Positions 29,282 through 38,214 of a stretch of DNA of 38,672 nucleotides are shown piece by piece (within the stretch, counting starts at the first letter, position 1; the number at the start of each line of letters is the position of its first letter). The stretch is from IMG/VR virus record IMGVR_UViG_3300035160_000028, positions 1 to 38,672 of that record; one strand, given 5' to 3'. The notes beneath the pieces were generated by a model. It was not told the origin of the DNA and made no database searches. It was given only the letters and a program-made list of their open reading frames with translations. The DNA is from a virus. The translations under genes and the position numbers were made by a program.

Positions 29282-29458
29282 ATGAATGAATCCGAAAAAT
29301 ATATGGAACCTGAATATAAGTCTGAAATAATAGAAAATGATTATCGTTCGGATGAGGGCAATATAGCTGACTTTAAAATAATTTATTTTTATGAACGGAA
29401 CAATAAGGGTGAATGGATTCAAAAAATTAATTTAATCAAGATTCCCAATATCGAATGA
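29282..29458 (+). CDS. Small acidic protein, unknown function
   Basis: A 58-aa protein from ATG 29282 to TGA 29456-29458: MNESEKYMEPEYKSEIIEND, YRSDEGNIADFKIIYFYERN, ending KGEWIQKINLIKIPNIE. It is acidic and AT-rich and lies directly downstream of the TnpB element. The start sits in TGATGAATG, so its upstream region may have been displaced by the element. Function not recognised. Confidence 0.5.
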   Translation: MNESEKYMEPEYKSEIIENDYRSDEGNIADFKIIYFYERNNKGEWIQKINLIKIPNIE

Positions 29459-29526
29459 ACTATTACAATGATAACGACCCGTGTGCCGCAAGTCGCCGCA
29501 GAATTCATCAAAGCGTATCTAAGCAT

Positions 29527-29556
29527 TTGACAAAACAGCAAAAACATCTTTATACT
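29527..29556 (+). promoter_or_regulatory. Strong sigma70-type promoter for the rightward late region
   Basis: TTGACA (29527-29532) is a perfect -35, followed after 18 bases by TATACT (29551-29556). Transcription should start near 29563. The next gene with a good ribosome site is at 29637. No terminator is evident from there until the coat region, so this promoter may feed the methyltransferase, packaging and virion genes. Confidence 0.7.
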
Positions 29557-29636
29557 ACACCATGCGGCGGGGATCACATCAACCCCGCGCTGCCAAACAC
29601 TATCATCCCCCGCCGCTACATCAAAAAAGGACATAT

Positions 29637-30023
29637 ATGTCCCTTTCACCGACTCAGCGTACAATCAGGGAACTTAAAAATCAGGGTCGCACCTGCGGCA
29701 TTGTAGAGCGTTTTATTAGTAATACGCACTTGGGCCATGGTATACGCTCAGACTTATTCCATCTCTTCGATATCGTGGCCCTTGATAGCGCCAGGGGCAT
29801 AATCGGAGTGCAAACCTGCGGGGCAGACTTCGCGGCCCATTATCGCAAAATGACTGAGGAGTATGGGGGCAATGCAATTGAATGGTTGGAGTGCGGCGGT
29901 GTGATCGAGTTGTGGAGCTGGCGGAAAGTGAAAGCAAAGAGGGGCGGGAAATTAATGCTATGGAAACCACGCATTAAAGAGATTACTCTCAAGGACATAG
30001 CCGAATGTCGGAAAATTGCTTGA
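29637..30023 (+). CDS. Phage nuclease-like protein (PD-(D/E)XK-like pattern)
   Basis: A 128-aa protein starting at ATG 29637 behind AAGGA; longer frames lack a ribosome site. It matches a widespread small phage family: RTIRELKNQGRTCGIVERF, then GIRSDLFHLFDIVALDSARG, IIGVQTCGADFAAHYRKM, then AIEWLECGGVIELWSWRKV and a C-terminal KPRIKEITLKDI strand. The D-(x)-D and GVQ arrangement resembles a PD-(D/E)XK core in which the lysine strand reads VQ. Many members carry E-x-V or E-x-K here, so catalysis is uncertain. A Holliday-junction or debranching role is a possibility. Confidence 0.72.
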   Translation: MSLSPTQRTIRELKNQGRTCGIVERFISNTHLGHGIRSDLFHLFDIVALDSARGIIGVQTCGADFAAHYRKMTEEYGGNAIEWLECGGVIELWSWRKVKAKRGGKLMLWKPRIKEITLKDIAECRKIA

Positions 30024-30202
30024 ATTGTTATTACCGCTCATGGATCGGTCTTGAACACTGGTGCTGTCACCCGGCCATATGTCGGAAAATCAGAAAACCG
30101 CATAATAAATGCGCGGATCACATAAATATTTTTTACAAGGGCGGGATAGAAATCGAGAAAGAAATTCCGCTCAATGCTCTTAAAAAATCAGCCCCGGCAT
30201 AA
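30005..30202 (+). CDS. Cys-rich small protein
   Basis: A 65-aa protein starting at ATG 30005, overlapping the preceding stop by 19 nt. It has CLNCYYRSWIG, CCHPAIC and CADH, six Cys plus His in the first 40 residues, suggesting a zinc-binding fold. The C-terminal part (YKGGIEIEKEIPLNALKK) is basic-acidic mixed. Function unknown; the context is the early part of the late operon. Confidence 0.6.
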   Translation: MSENCLNCYYRSWIGLEHWCCHPAICRKIRKPHNKCADHINIFYKGGIEIEKEIPLNALKKSAPA

Positions 30203-30271
30203 CAATTGTATTACTGCCTATTCAGAGCAGACCCACCGAATGCAAAACACTCTGAAAAGGCAGGCAAACAA

Positions 30272-30613
30272 TTGGAATTACAGCCAAAAGACGTTGTTTA
30301 TGTGGTGGTTTATTTATTGTCGATGGGTGGCGCTTTCTTGACGTTTCGGACCCGGCTTGGAGAACTGGAAAGAAAGGTGGCATCCGATAGCTGCATCATT
30401 TACGGCGACCGGGGAACGCTTAATGTAATAGATCGAAATACTTGCGAAAAACACAGACTCATGTTAGATGAAAGAATACGGCTGGCGGAGAATTACAACC
30501 AAAGTATATCAAATGACATCAGGACATTGAACGGTAATGTGCAATTGATTATGTTCCATCTTAATATTACTCCTCCCAACATGGCCGCAATTCGGACGGA
30601 AAAAGAAATCTAA
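30272..30613 (+). CDS. Membrane-anchored coiled-coil protein
   Basis: A 113-aa protein. TTG 30272 with AAAGGCAGG upstream is the best start; a TTG at 30206 would add 22 residues without a ribosome site. One membrane helix (DVVYVVVYLLSMGGAFLTF) is followed by a charged helical tail (RTRLGELERKVASDSC, then KHRLMLDERIRLAENYNQSI), which suits an inner-membrane protein with a coiled coil in the cytoplasm or periplasm. It could be a spanin- or holin-associated protein but no lysis gene is nearby. Starts 3 nt before the ParB-like gene. Confidence 0.55.
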   Translation: MELQPKDVVYVVVYLLSMGGAFLTFRTRLGELERKVASDSCIIYGDRGTLNVIDRNTCEKHRLMLDERIRLAENYNQSISNDIRTLNGNVQLIMFHLNITPPNMAAIRTEKEI

Positions 30614-30616
30614 CTT

Positions 30617-31168
30617 ATGGTAAACGAAGATCGTAAGATAAAAATAACCTGCGATGCCGCGAACGCTATGCCCATAGATGACCTTGAGGCGTTCCAGGGC
30701 AAGCTGAAATCGATTTCCGAGGTTGAGTTTGAAAAGCTCAAATCAGCTATTTTGAAGTACGGCTTTTCGTTCCCGGTGTTCGTCTGGCGGAAAAACATCC
30801 TCGATGGCCACCAGCGGGTGCAAGCGGTAAAGCGCCTCATAGATGATGGATACGAACTTGAGGGCGGCATGCTGCCGGTGGTACTAATCGAGGCGAAAGA
30901 TCGCAAGGAGGCGGCTGAAAAGCTACTGCTGATCAATTCACGCTATGCTAAGATCGACCAGAGCGGATTTGACATATTCATCGAAGACTTTGATATCGAC
31001 GTTGCCGATATGGGGCATTTTCTGGATATACCGGAGATTGATTTTTCGTTTGGTGATGAAGAAAATGATCCCGAAACATTTGAAAATATCAATCCTGATG
31101 AAGTCGATCCGGATCAATATGATTTAAAGCATACTTGCCCGCGGTGCGGATTTGAATTCGATGAATAA
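30617..31168 (+). CDS. ParB/Srx-like N-terminal domain protein
   Basis: A 183-aa protein. Residues 20-110 match the ParB N-terminal-type domain: MPIDDLEAFQGKLKSIS, FEKLKSAILKYGFSFPVFVW, KNILDGHQRVQAVKRL (the DGHxRxxA motif), then LPVVLIEAKDRKEAAEKLLL with INSRYAKI. The C-terminus is acidic and ends with HTCPRCGFEFDE, a short zinc-ribbon-like tail. Such proteins in phages usually precede a methyltransferase or terminase and may be NTP-dependent switches or nucleases. The next gene overlaps by 8 nt. Confidence 0.8.
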   Translation: MVNEDRKIKITCDAANAMPIDDLEAFQGKLKSISEVEFEKLKSAILKYGFSFPVFVWRKNILDGHQRVQAVKRLIDDGYELEGGMLPVVLIEAKDRKEAAEKLLLINSRYAKIDQSGFDIFIEDFDIDVADMGHFLDIPEIDFSFGDEENDPETFENINPDEVDPDQYDLKHTCPRCGFEFDE

Positions 31169-32228
31169 ATATAGCTGGAACCTGTCAGATTTAAAGAATA
31201 TCAAACCGAACGGTTATAAGGTAATGTCAACCTTTGCCTGCGGTGGTGGATCAAGTATGGGCTATAAGCTGGCAGGTTATGAGGTTATTGCTGCAAATGA
31301 TATAGACCCTGAAATGGCATGGCATTATAAAAAGAATATTAATCCGAAATATTATTTTCTTTGCCCGATTAAAGATCTTTTAAAAGCCGATTTACCAAAG
31401 GAATTATTTGAACTTGATATTCTGGACGGATCGCCGCCATGCAGCACTTTTTCAATGGCCGGCAAGCGTGAGAAGAATTGGGGTAAAAATAAAAAATTCA
31501 GGGAAGGACAGGCAAGCCAAGTACTCTCTGATTTATTTTTTGATTTTATTGAAGTTGTCGCCTTTTTAAAACCTAAAGTTGTCGTTGCCGAAAATGTCAA
31601 AGGCATTATTCAAGGCAATGCTAAAGGATATGTCAAAGAAATTAAGAAGCGCTTTCAAGATGCCGGGTATAAAGTACAAATATTTTTATTAAATGCTAAA
31701 TACTGCGGAGTTGCGCAGAATAGGGAACGGGTATTTTTTTGTTGTTATCGGGATGGATTTGATTTCCCAAAATTAAGATTGAATTTATCTGGAAAGATTT
31801 TGACTGTTGGTCAAGTTTGTAATGATATTCAAAAATTAACCGATGAAGAAATAAAGACAACAAAAGCAAAACCATATGATTTAAAATATTGGCCAAAAAC
31901 TAAAAATGGTGAATCATATGAAAAAGCCGCCTGGCTATTAGATAAGAAAAAAAAACTATGGTCTTCAATCCGTCTAAATAAAAATAGATGCTCAAATACA
32001 TTAACAACAAATTCAGTTAATTTTATGCACTGGAATCAATGCCGATCATTAACATTTAGAGAGTATAAACGAATTGGATCCTTTCCTGATGATTATATTT
32101 CTAAAGATGAAAAATTAGGCAAATATCTTGTAGGCATGTCCGTTCCACCAAAAATGATAGAAGTTATTGCAAAGGCAGTCAAAGAGCAATGGTTGGATAA
32201 GTATCCGAAAAAGTGTGAAAAGTGTTAA
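31161..32228 (+). CDS. C5 cytosine-specific DNA methyltransferase
   Basis: A 355-aa protein starting at ATG 31161, overlapping the ParB-like gene. The ordered motifs of m5C methyltransferases are present: motif I FACGGGSSMGYKLAGYEV (25-42), motif IV DGSPPCSTFS (89-98) with catalytic Cys94, motif VI VVAENVKG (141-148), motif VIII YCGVAQNRERVFF (181-193), and a C-terminal motif X-like segment (YLVGMSVPPKMIEVIAKAV). The target recognition region (200-280) is short. The gene is noticeably AT-rich. It probably protects phage DNA from host restriction; no partner endonuclease is adjacent. Confidence 0.92.
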   Translation: MNKYSWNLSDLKNIKPNGYKVMSTFACGGGSSMGYKLAGYEVIAANDIDPEMAWHYKKNINPKYYFLCPIKDLLKADLPKELFELDILDGSPPCSTFSMAGKREKNWGKNKKFREGQASQVLSDLFFDFIEVVAFLKPKVVVAENVKGIIQGNAKGYVKEIKKRFQDAGYKVQIFLLNAKYCGVAQNRERVFFCCYRDGFDFPKLRLNLSGKILTVGQVCNDIQKLTDEEIKTTKAKPYDLKYWPKTKNGESYEKAAWLLDKKKKLWSSIRLNKNRCSNTLTTNSVNFMHWNQCRSLTFREYKRIGSFPDDYISKDEKLGKYLVGMSVPPKMIEVIAKAVKEQWLDKYPKKCEKC

Positions 32229-32237
32229 TATAAAAAA

Positions 32238-32603
32238 ATGGCAAAGAATAAAAGAGCGCCTTTAAAAATAGAAGAAATTGAAAAAGCCCTTATTGCAAGT
32301 AGAGGAATAATGACCGCTGCGAGCGAATCATTAGGTGTTAGCCGTAGCACTGTTTCTAATAGAGTTTATAAATCAGAACGACTTCAAAAGGTAATTGATG
32401 AACAACGAAAATCAGTAGGCGATTTTGCCGAATCAAAGCTTTTTAAGCACATCAAAGAAGGAAATCTTACAGCTATAATCTTCTATCTAAAAACCATTGG
32501 CCGGGATCGTGGCTATATTGAGCGCCATGAAAACGAGCTATCCGGCAACGTAGAAGCCCCACTCGTAATACGGAGAGTCATTGTCAAGAAAGAAGAAAGC
32601 TAA
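32238..32603 (+). CDS. Small terminase-like HTH protein
   Basis: A 121-aa protein beginning at ATG 32238. It has an N-terminal helix-turn-helix (IEEIEKALIASRGIMTAASE, then SLGVSRSTVSNRVYKSERLQ), a central helical part (DFAESKLFKHIKEGNLTAII) and a C-terminal KNIGR-like beta tail. Position just upstream of the large terminase and the fold are those of small terminase subunits, which recognise the packaging start. It may also be a regulator. It overlaps the large subunit start by 23 nt. Confidence 0.72.
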   Translation: MAKNKRAPLKIEEIEKALIASRGIMTAASESLGVSRSTVSNRVYKSERLQKVIDEQRKSVGDFAESKLFKHIKEGNLTAIIFYLKTIGRDRGYIERHENELSGNVEAPLVIRRVIVKKEES

Positions 32604-33825
32604 AGCCCTCGACATCGAAACGCCCGAATGGGCAGAATCCCTCTTATCCGAATACATCCGCTACCGTGGCGCATACGGCGGCAGGGCCAGCGGCAAAAGC
32701 TGGTTTTTCGCGGGGCTGATGATCGAAAGGCATTACCTCAAACAGCCTACGTTTTCGGTCTGTATCCGCGAGATTCAAAAAGACCTGAAGCACTCTGCCA
32801 AACGCCTGCTTGAAATCCAAATAGAAAAATTCGGCCTGGGCCCCTTCTTCGAAATCCAGCAATCCCAAATAAAAACCCCCGGCGGCGGCCTGATTATCTT
32901 CCAGGGCATGCAAAGCCACAACGCCGAGTCGATAAAATCCCTTGAGTCCTACGATATCGCCTGGATAGAAGAAGCGCAGACAATCAGCCAGCGGTCTTTA
33001 GACCTGCTCAGGCCGACGCTTAGAAAAGATACATCGGAGATATGGGCGACATGGAACCCGCGATATGAAACCGACCCCATAGACGTTTTTCTGAGGTCAT
33101 CGAATACCCCTCCCGATGCCGTGGTGGTTAGGTGTAACTACGATGATAATAATTGGCTGCCGGATATCATGCGCAAAGAAATGGAGTATGACAAGCGGCG
33201 CGACCCGGATAAATACGCGCATGTCTGGAAAGGTGAATACCTGCGTAACTCTGAAGCACGCGTTTTTAAAAACTGGACGATTGAAGAGTTCGAAACACCG
33301 GACGATGCCATCTTCCGGTTAGGCGCTGATTGGGGTTTCGCCAATGATCCAACCGTATTGATACGCTGTTATATTGTCGGCAGAAAAATCTATATCGACT
33401 ATGAAGCCTACAAAATCGGATGCGAAATAATGGACACGCCGGACCTATTCCGCACCGTACCGGAGTCCGACCGCTGGCCGATCATTGCGGACAACGCCAG
33501 GCCGGAGACAATCAGCCACATGAGAAAAAACGGCTTTCCGAAAATCTATCCTGCGATAAAAGGGAAAGATTCGGTTTATGAAGGTATAGAATGGCTGAAA
33601 ACATATGATATTGTGGTACATCCACGATGTAAGCACATGATAGACGAATTGACGATGTATAGCTATAAAGTGGATAAAGATACAGATAAAGTGCTACCGA
33701 TTTTAGAAGATAAAGACAATCATTGCACGGATTGTCTAAGGTATAGCCTTGAAGGCAACCGTCGCGCAGAAAAGCAAACCAAAGCCAAAACAGCCGTCCC
33801 GGTTCCTACCAAATCCTTTTTTTAA
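32581..33825 (+). CDS. Large terminase subunit
   Basis: A 414-aa protein starting at TTG 32581, preceded by GGAGAG. Walker A is GGRASGKS (33-40), Walker B IAWIEEA (126-132), and the coupling motif WATWNP (155-160). The C-terminal RuvC-like nuclease shows GADWGFANDPTV (first Asp), PIIADNARPETI (second) and DNHCTDCLRYSLEG (third). It fits the PBSX/T4-type family of headful-packaging terminases in length and motif spacing, and its partner would be the 121-aa HTH protein. It powers DNA translocation into the prohead and cuts the concatemer. Confidence 0.92.
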   Translation: MSRKKKAKALDIETPEWAESLLSEYIRYRGAYGGRASGKSWFFAGLMIERHYLKQPTFSVCIREIQKDLKHSAKRLLEIQIEKFGLGPFFEIQQSQIKTPGGGLIIFQGMQSHNAESIKSLESYDIAWIEEAQTISQRSLDLLRPTLRKDTSEIWATWNPRYETDPIDVFLRSSNTPPDAVVVRCNYDDNNWLPDIMRKEMEYDKRRDPDKYAHVWKGEYLRNSEARVFKNWTIEEFETPDDAIFRLGADWGFANDPTVLIRCYIVGRKIYIDYEAYKIGCEIMDTPDLFRTVPESDRWPIIADNARPETISHMRKNGFPKIYPAIKGKDSVYEGIEWLKTYDIVVHPRCKHMIDELTMYSYKVDKDTDKVLPILEDKDNHCTDCLRYSLEGNRRAEKQTKAKTAVPVPTKSFF

Positions 33826-33941
33826 TTGACTATCCATGCAATAATACATTATCGTGATATTTATCCTACTGGTTTGTAGAGGCCGGGCCACCGGCTTAAA
33901 AATATGGACATGCTCCTAATTTTTAAAAAAACGGTGGTGCA

Positions 33942-35999
33942 ATGCCGAGGCAAACCAAATCCCTCATTAAAATCCATTCCGACGCCCTTAATCAATTTGA
34001 CACCATCCAATCCGCAGTACAGGACGAACGCCGCCAGTGCCTTGAGGACCGCCGTTTCGCCACCATAGCAGGTGCGCAGTGGGAAGGCCGCCTTGGGGAC
34101 CAGTTCGAAAACAAGCCCAAATTCGAAGTCAACAAAATCGAACTAAGCGCCATGCGGATTTTCAACGAATATAGAAATAACCGTATTACCGTTGATTTTG
34201 TCCCCAAAGATGGCGGCGACGATGACCTGTCCGATACATGCGACGGCAGATACCGGGCCGATGAAGAAGACTCAGGGGCCCAAGAGGCCTATGACAATGC
34301 TTTCGATGAGGCGGTGCTGGGCGGATTCGGAGCCTACCGGCTGTCGGCCTGTTATGAGGACGAAGAAGACGATGAAAACGACTACCAGCGCATAAAGTTC
34401 GATCCCATCTATGACGCAGACTCATCCGTATTTTTTGACCTGGCCGCCCAAAGGCAGGACAAGGCCGATGCCAAGTTCTGCTTTGTGATCCGCGCAATTC
34501 CCCGTGATACCTACATCGATGAATATGACGACGACCCGTCCGACTGGCCCAAAGAGATATCAGACCGTGAATATGATTGGGCAACGCCGGACGTGGTTTA
34601 TGTCGCGGAATATTATCTCTGTGAAGAGGTGCCGCGCACCATCGAAATTTGGGAGGATTTGCAGGGCGAAGAAACCCGATATACGCCGGAAGATTTCGAA
34701 GAGGACGAACAACTATTTGAAATGCTGACCGCCACCGGCTCCAAAAAAGTGCGGGAAAAAACCGTCAAGAAAAAGCGGATCCACAAATATCTGCTTTCCG
34801 GCTCGAAGGTGATCGAGGACTGCGGGCAGATCGCCGGATCATGTATCCCGATAGTGCCGCAGTACGGCAAGCGATGGTACATCGACAACATAGAGCGGTG
34901 CAAGGGTCACGCAAGAAACGCCAAAGACCCGCAGCGGCTAAAAAACATGCAGCTTTCCAAGCTGGCTGAGATATCCGCGCTCAGCAGCGTTGAAAAGCCG
35001 ATCCTGCTGCCCGAACAGGTGGCCGGCCATGAATATATGTGGTCGGAGGATAACATCAAGGACTGGCCCTATCTGCTCGTAAACACCATTACCGATATGA
35101 ACGGCAATATCCAACCGGCCGGCCCGGTGGCATACACCAGACCGCCGCAAATCCCGCCGGCCATGGCCGCATTGCTACAGCTTACCGAATCCGACATGCA
35201 GGAAATTCTTGGCAACCAGCAGGCCGCTGAAGAAATAGTTCCGAACATCAGCGGTAAGGCGGTTGAGTTGATCCAGAACAAGCTCGACATGCAAAGCTAT
35301 ATCTATATGGACAATGCCGCCAAGGCTCGCAAAAGGGGCGGCGAAATATGGCTTTCCATGGCGAAAGAAATCTATGTCGAGGACGGGCGCAAGCTTAAGG
35401 TTTTGGACAAAGAAAAATCCTCCGAATCCATCGAACTCATGCAACCGGTCATCAACGAAGATACCGGTGCCATGGAGTACAAAAATGATTTTACCAAAGC
35501 AAAATATGATTTGGTGGTAAGCGTCGGGCCATCTACATCAACTAAACGCAGTGCCACGGTTCGGGCCCTTACCGCGATGTTGCAGATGACCGCCGATCCC
35601 CAGGATCAATCCATCATCAGCGCCATGGCCATGATGAATATGGAAGGCGAAGGTATCGCGGAAGTGCGGCAGTTTTACCGCAAAAAGTTGGTAACCATGG
35701 GCGTGCTGGAACCCACAGAGCAGGAACAGCAGGAAATGCAGGCCGCCGCCCAGGCCCGGCAACAGCCGGGGCCGGAGCAACAGTATTTGATGGCACTGGC
35801 GCAAGAATCATCCGCCAAGGCTCAGAAAGCCCAGGCCGATACGATGCTAACCGCCGCTAAAACCGAAGAGACCAAAGCAAACACCGCTGAAACACTATCA
35901 AAAATGACCCGTGAGGAACAACAGGCCACGGTCAACCAAATAAAAACGCTCACAGATATCCAGAACCAGAATCAGCCGGAAACCATGCCACCGGCTTAA
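33942..35999 (+). CDS. P22-like portal protein
   Basis: A 685-aa protein (P22 portal: 725 aa). The N-terminal part has the family pattern ALNQFDTIQSAVQDERRQCL, LEDRRFATIAGAQWEGRLGD, then RIFNEYRNNRITVDFVPKDG (RxNxIxxxVDF-like) and AYDNAFDEAVLGGFGAYRLS. The central part includes HARNAKDPQRLKNMQLSKLA and the C-terminal 120 residues are Gln/Ala/Glu-rich helices corresponding to the barrel. Twelve copies form the head's DNA gate. A 116-bp gap precedes it, with a TTGACT and weak -10-like sequences and a small GCCGG/CCGGC stem at about 33884-33897. Confidence 0.9.
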   Translation: MPRQTKSLIKIHSDALNQFDTIQSAVQDERRQCLEDRRFATIAGAQWEGRLGDQFENKPKFEVNKIELSAMRIFNEYRNNRITVDFVPKDGGDDDLSDTCDGRYRADEEDSGAQEAYDNAFDEAVLGGFGAYRLSACYEDEEDDENDYQRIKFDPIYDADSSVFFDLAAQRQDKADAKFCFVIRAIPRDTYIDEYDDDPSDWPKEISDREYDWATPDVVYVAEYYLCEEVPRTIEIWEDLQGEETRYTPEDFEEDEQLFEMLTATGSKKVREKTVKKKRIHKYLLSGSKVIEDCGQIAGSCIPIVPQYGKRWYIDNIERCKGHARNAKDPQRLKNMQLSKLAEISALSSVEKPILLPEQVAGHEYMWSEDNIKDWPYLLVNTITDMNGNIQPAGPVAYTRPPQIPPAMAALLQLTESDMQEILGNQQAAEEIVPNISGKAVELIQNKLDMQSYIYMDNAAKARKRGGEIWLSMAKEIYVEDGRKLKVLDKEKSSESIELMQPVINEDTGAMEYKNDFTKAKYDLVVSVGPSTSTKRSATVRALTAMLQMTADPQDQSIISAMAMMNMEGEGIAEVRQFYRKKLVTMGVLEPTEQEQQEMQAAAQARQQPGPEQQYLMALAQESSAKAQKAQADTMLTAAKTEETKANTAETLSKMTREEQQATVNQIKTLTDIQNQNQPETMPPA

Positions 36000-36018
36000 A
36001 AAAACATGAGGATATTTT

Positions 36019-36876
36019 ATGCCCACAGAGATCATAGAAGAAACACCGGTCACCGAAACACTGGACGAAATCGAAGGCAAGGCGCAAGAAGTCGAGGAAG
36101 AAACAACCGACGAAACGCCGGCAGAAGATGAATCCGCAGACGATGAAGATATCGTTACAATCGGTGATCCACCGGAAGAAACCGACGAAGAACAGCAGAC
36201 CGAAGAAGCGCCTCAATGGGTAAAGGAACTTAGAAAATCACATAAAAAGATCAAAGCCGAAAACCGGGAGTTAAAGCAGCAACTCGATAAATTTAAACCC
36301 AAAGCCGTTGACCCTGGGCCAAAGCCTACGCTTGAAAGCTGCGATTACGATTCGGACCAATATGAGAGCAAACTATCCTCATGGTACGAATCCAAACGCC
36401 AGGCAGACGAGCAACAGCGCAAGATACAGGATCATCAACAGCGACAGGAACAGGAATACCGGCAACGTCTGGAAAACTATCAGGAGAAGAAACGGTCCCT
36501 GAAAGTAAGAAATTACGACGATGCCGAATCCACGGTTGAAGAGATGTTTGACATCCAACAACAGAAAATTATCATCGATGCCGCGAACAATCCCGCATTG
36601 GTAGTATACGCCTTGGGTAATAATCCCAAGAGGGCGGCCGAAGTCGCCGCGATAAAAAACCCCGTACGGTTTGCGTACGAGCTGGCACGATTGGAGTCTG
36701 AATTGAAAATCAATAAAAGAAAACCGAAGACCGCACCGGAAAAGACCATCAAAGGCACCGGGTCAATATCCGGCACGGTTGATTCTAATCTTGACCGGCT
36801 CCGCGCAGAAGCCGAGCGCACCGGGGATTATTCCAAGGTGATGAAGTATAAGCGACAGAAGCGCAAGGCCGGATAA
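36019..36876 (+). CDS. Scaffolding protein (P22 gp8-like)
   Basis: A 285-aa protein with GAGGA upstream. The first 70 residues are very acidic (Glu/Asp-rich), the middle is a Gln/Lys/Arg-rich coiled coil (SSWYESKRQADEQQRKIQ, then QEYRQRLENYQEKK), and the C-terminus is basic (TGDYSKVMKYKRQKRKAG). Acidic head, helical middle and basic coat-binding end are the general plan of P22 scaffold, which templates procapsid assembly and exits before packaging. Position between portal and coat confirms the assignment. Confidence 0.85.
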   Translation: MPTEIIEETPVTETLDEIEGKAQEVEEETTDETPAEDESADDEDIVTIGDPPEETDEEQQTEEAPQWVKELRKSHKKIKAENRELKQQLDKFKPKAVDPGPKPTLESCDYDSDQYESKLSSWYESKRQADEQQRKIQDHQQRQEQEYRQRLENYQEKKRSLKVRNYDDAESTVEEMFDIQQQKIIIDAANNPALVVYALGNNPKRAAEVAAIKNPVRFAYELARLESELKINKRKPKTAPEKTIKGTGSISGTVDSNLDRLRAEAERTGDYSKVMKYKRQKRKAG

Positions 36877-36895
36877 CACATAAGTAGGTGATATC

Positions 36896-38149
36896 ATGGC
36901 TAATAGTTTTAGCAAAGAAGAGCGTGTTGCATTTGAAGATATCTGCCAGGGTTTCGAAGATGCCCTGGTTTTGAGCAGAAATATATCCGTCTACCGCACC
37001 GATGACCAGACCATGGAGCGGGCCAGCGATATCATGTGGCGGCCCATGCCGTACATTGCACAAAGCTTTGACGGCACCGACATGACTTCAAACTTTGTGG
37101 ACAGCACCCAGCTTAGTGTCCCCGCAACCTTGGGCTATAGCAAGTCTTCGCCCTGGAACATGGATACGAAGCAACTCCGTGATAAATTGCAAGAGGGACG
37201 CTTGGGGGATGCCGCTAAGCAAAAGCTGGCAAGTGATATTAATGTGGCAGTCAACAACGTGGCGGCACTTCAAGGCACACTGGTATTTAAAAAGACATCG
37301 GCTGCAGCAGGATTCGCGGATATCGCGGACTTTGAGGCACTAATGAACGACATCGGTGTCAACCAGTTCGACCGCTACGCCGCACTTTCCACCCGCGACT
37401 ATAATGATATGGCAGATAACTTGGCCGGCCGCGGAACGGTACAGGGGAAAGTGTTGACCGCTTATGAAAAAGCTCGTATCGGCATGCTTGCCAACTTCGA
37501 TACTTATAAGCTTGATTATGCCTATAATCTGCCAGCCGCTACCGCAACTAATGTTACCGTCAATGGCGCCAACCAGTATTATACACCTGTCGCTACTTCT
37601 ACAGCCTCAACCGGTGAGACATCGAACGTAGACAACCGCTATCAGACGCTTGCCATTACCGCTACCGGTACACTAGCCGCAGGCGATTGTTTCACCATAG
37701 CCGGTGTAAACAGCGTACATATGATCACAAAGCAGGATACCGGTCAGCTCAAAACCTTCCGGGTGATTACCGGCGGTGGTACCGGCAATGTGGTTATCTC
37801 TCCTCCCATCATCAGCGGCGACGGCGGCACAGATGCCGAACTGCAATACCAAAACGTTTCCGCGACCCCGGCGAACGGCGCCGCGATTACTTTCCTGAAT
37901 ACCGTGGCCAAACCCGCCAATATCTTCTGGCAGATGGACGGACTTGAATTACTTCCCGGTCGTTATGCCGTGCCTACGGATTCGGGGGCCGCCGTCATGC
38001 GGGCGACGACCGAACAGGGCATCGATCTGGTTTGGCAAAAATGGTACGACATTAAAACGATGAAAATACTCTACAGGTTGGATACGCTTTTTGGAGTGGT
38101 TTGTAAGAATCCTGAATTTGTGGGGATAGCACTTTTCAATCAAACTTGA
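36896..38149 (+). CDS. P22-like major coat protein
   Basis: A 417-aa protein (P22 gp5: 430 aa). The N-terminus reads ANSFSKEERVAFEDICQGFE with ALVLSRNISVYR, the coat N-arm pattern; TLGYSKSSPWNMDTKQLRDK and the helix DAAKQKLASDINVAVNNVAA follow the HK97-like E-loop and spine helix. An insertion domain in the region about 215-340 (Thr/Ala-rich beta, TLAITATGTLAAGDCFTIAG) parallels the P22 I-domain, and LVWQKWYDIKTMKILYRLDT forms the C-terminal core. It is the most abundant virion protein. A 10-bp stem follows the gene. Confidence 0.9.
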   Translation: MANSFSKEERVAFEDICQGFEDALVLSRNISVYRTDDQTMERASDIMWRPMPYIAQSFDGTDMTSNFVDSTQLSVPATLGYSKSSPWNMDTKQLRDKLQEGRLGDAAKQKLASDINVAVNNVAALQGTLVFKKTSAAAGFADIADFEALMNDIGVNQFDRYAALSTRDYNDMADNLAGRGTVQGKVLTAYEKARIGMLANFDTYKLDYAYNLPAATATNVTVNGANQYYTPVATSTASTGETSNVDNRYQTLAITATGTLAAGDCFTIAGVNSVHMITKQDTGQLKTFRVITGGGTGNVVISPPIISGDGGTDAELQYQNVSATPANGAAITFLNTVAKPANIFWQMDGLELLPGRYAVPTDSGAAVMRATTEQGIDLVWQKWYDIKTMKILYRLDTLFGVVCKNPEFVGIALFNQT

Positions 38150-38167
38150 GTAATATCAATAAGTTAT

Positions 38168-38197
38168 GGCTTGCCGCGGGGAGTATGGCGGCAAGCC
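38168..38197. other. Perfect 10-bp stem-loop after the coat gene
   Basis: GGCTTGCCGC (38168-38177) and GCGGCAAGCC (38188-38197) pair perfectly around a 10-base loop; no T-run follows, so it is not a classic terminator. It may cap the abundant coat mRNA or reduce downstream expression. Confidence 0.65.
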
Positions 38198-38214
38198 TGT
38201 GAGAGAGTAAACTC

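Noticed and set aside
28092-29282. 396-aa plus-strand reading frame
   Set aside because: It is the complement of the clear minus-strand TnpB gene; its sequence lacks family features and is a frame shadow.
29455-29706. 83-aa frame across the 29527 promoter
   Set aside because: It overlaps the promoter and the start of the nuclease-like gene in another frame, has no ribosome site and an improbable composition; the promoter reading explains the DNA better.
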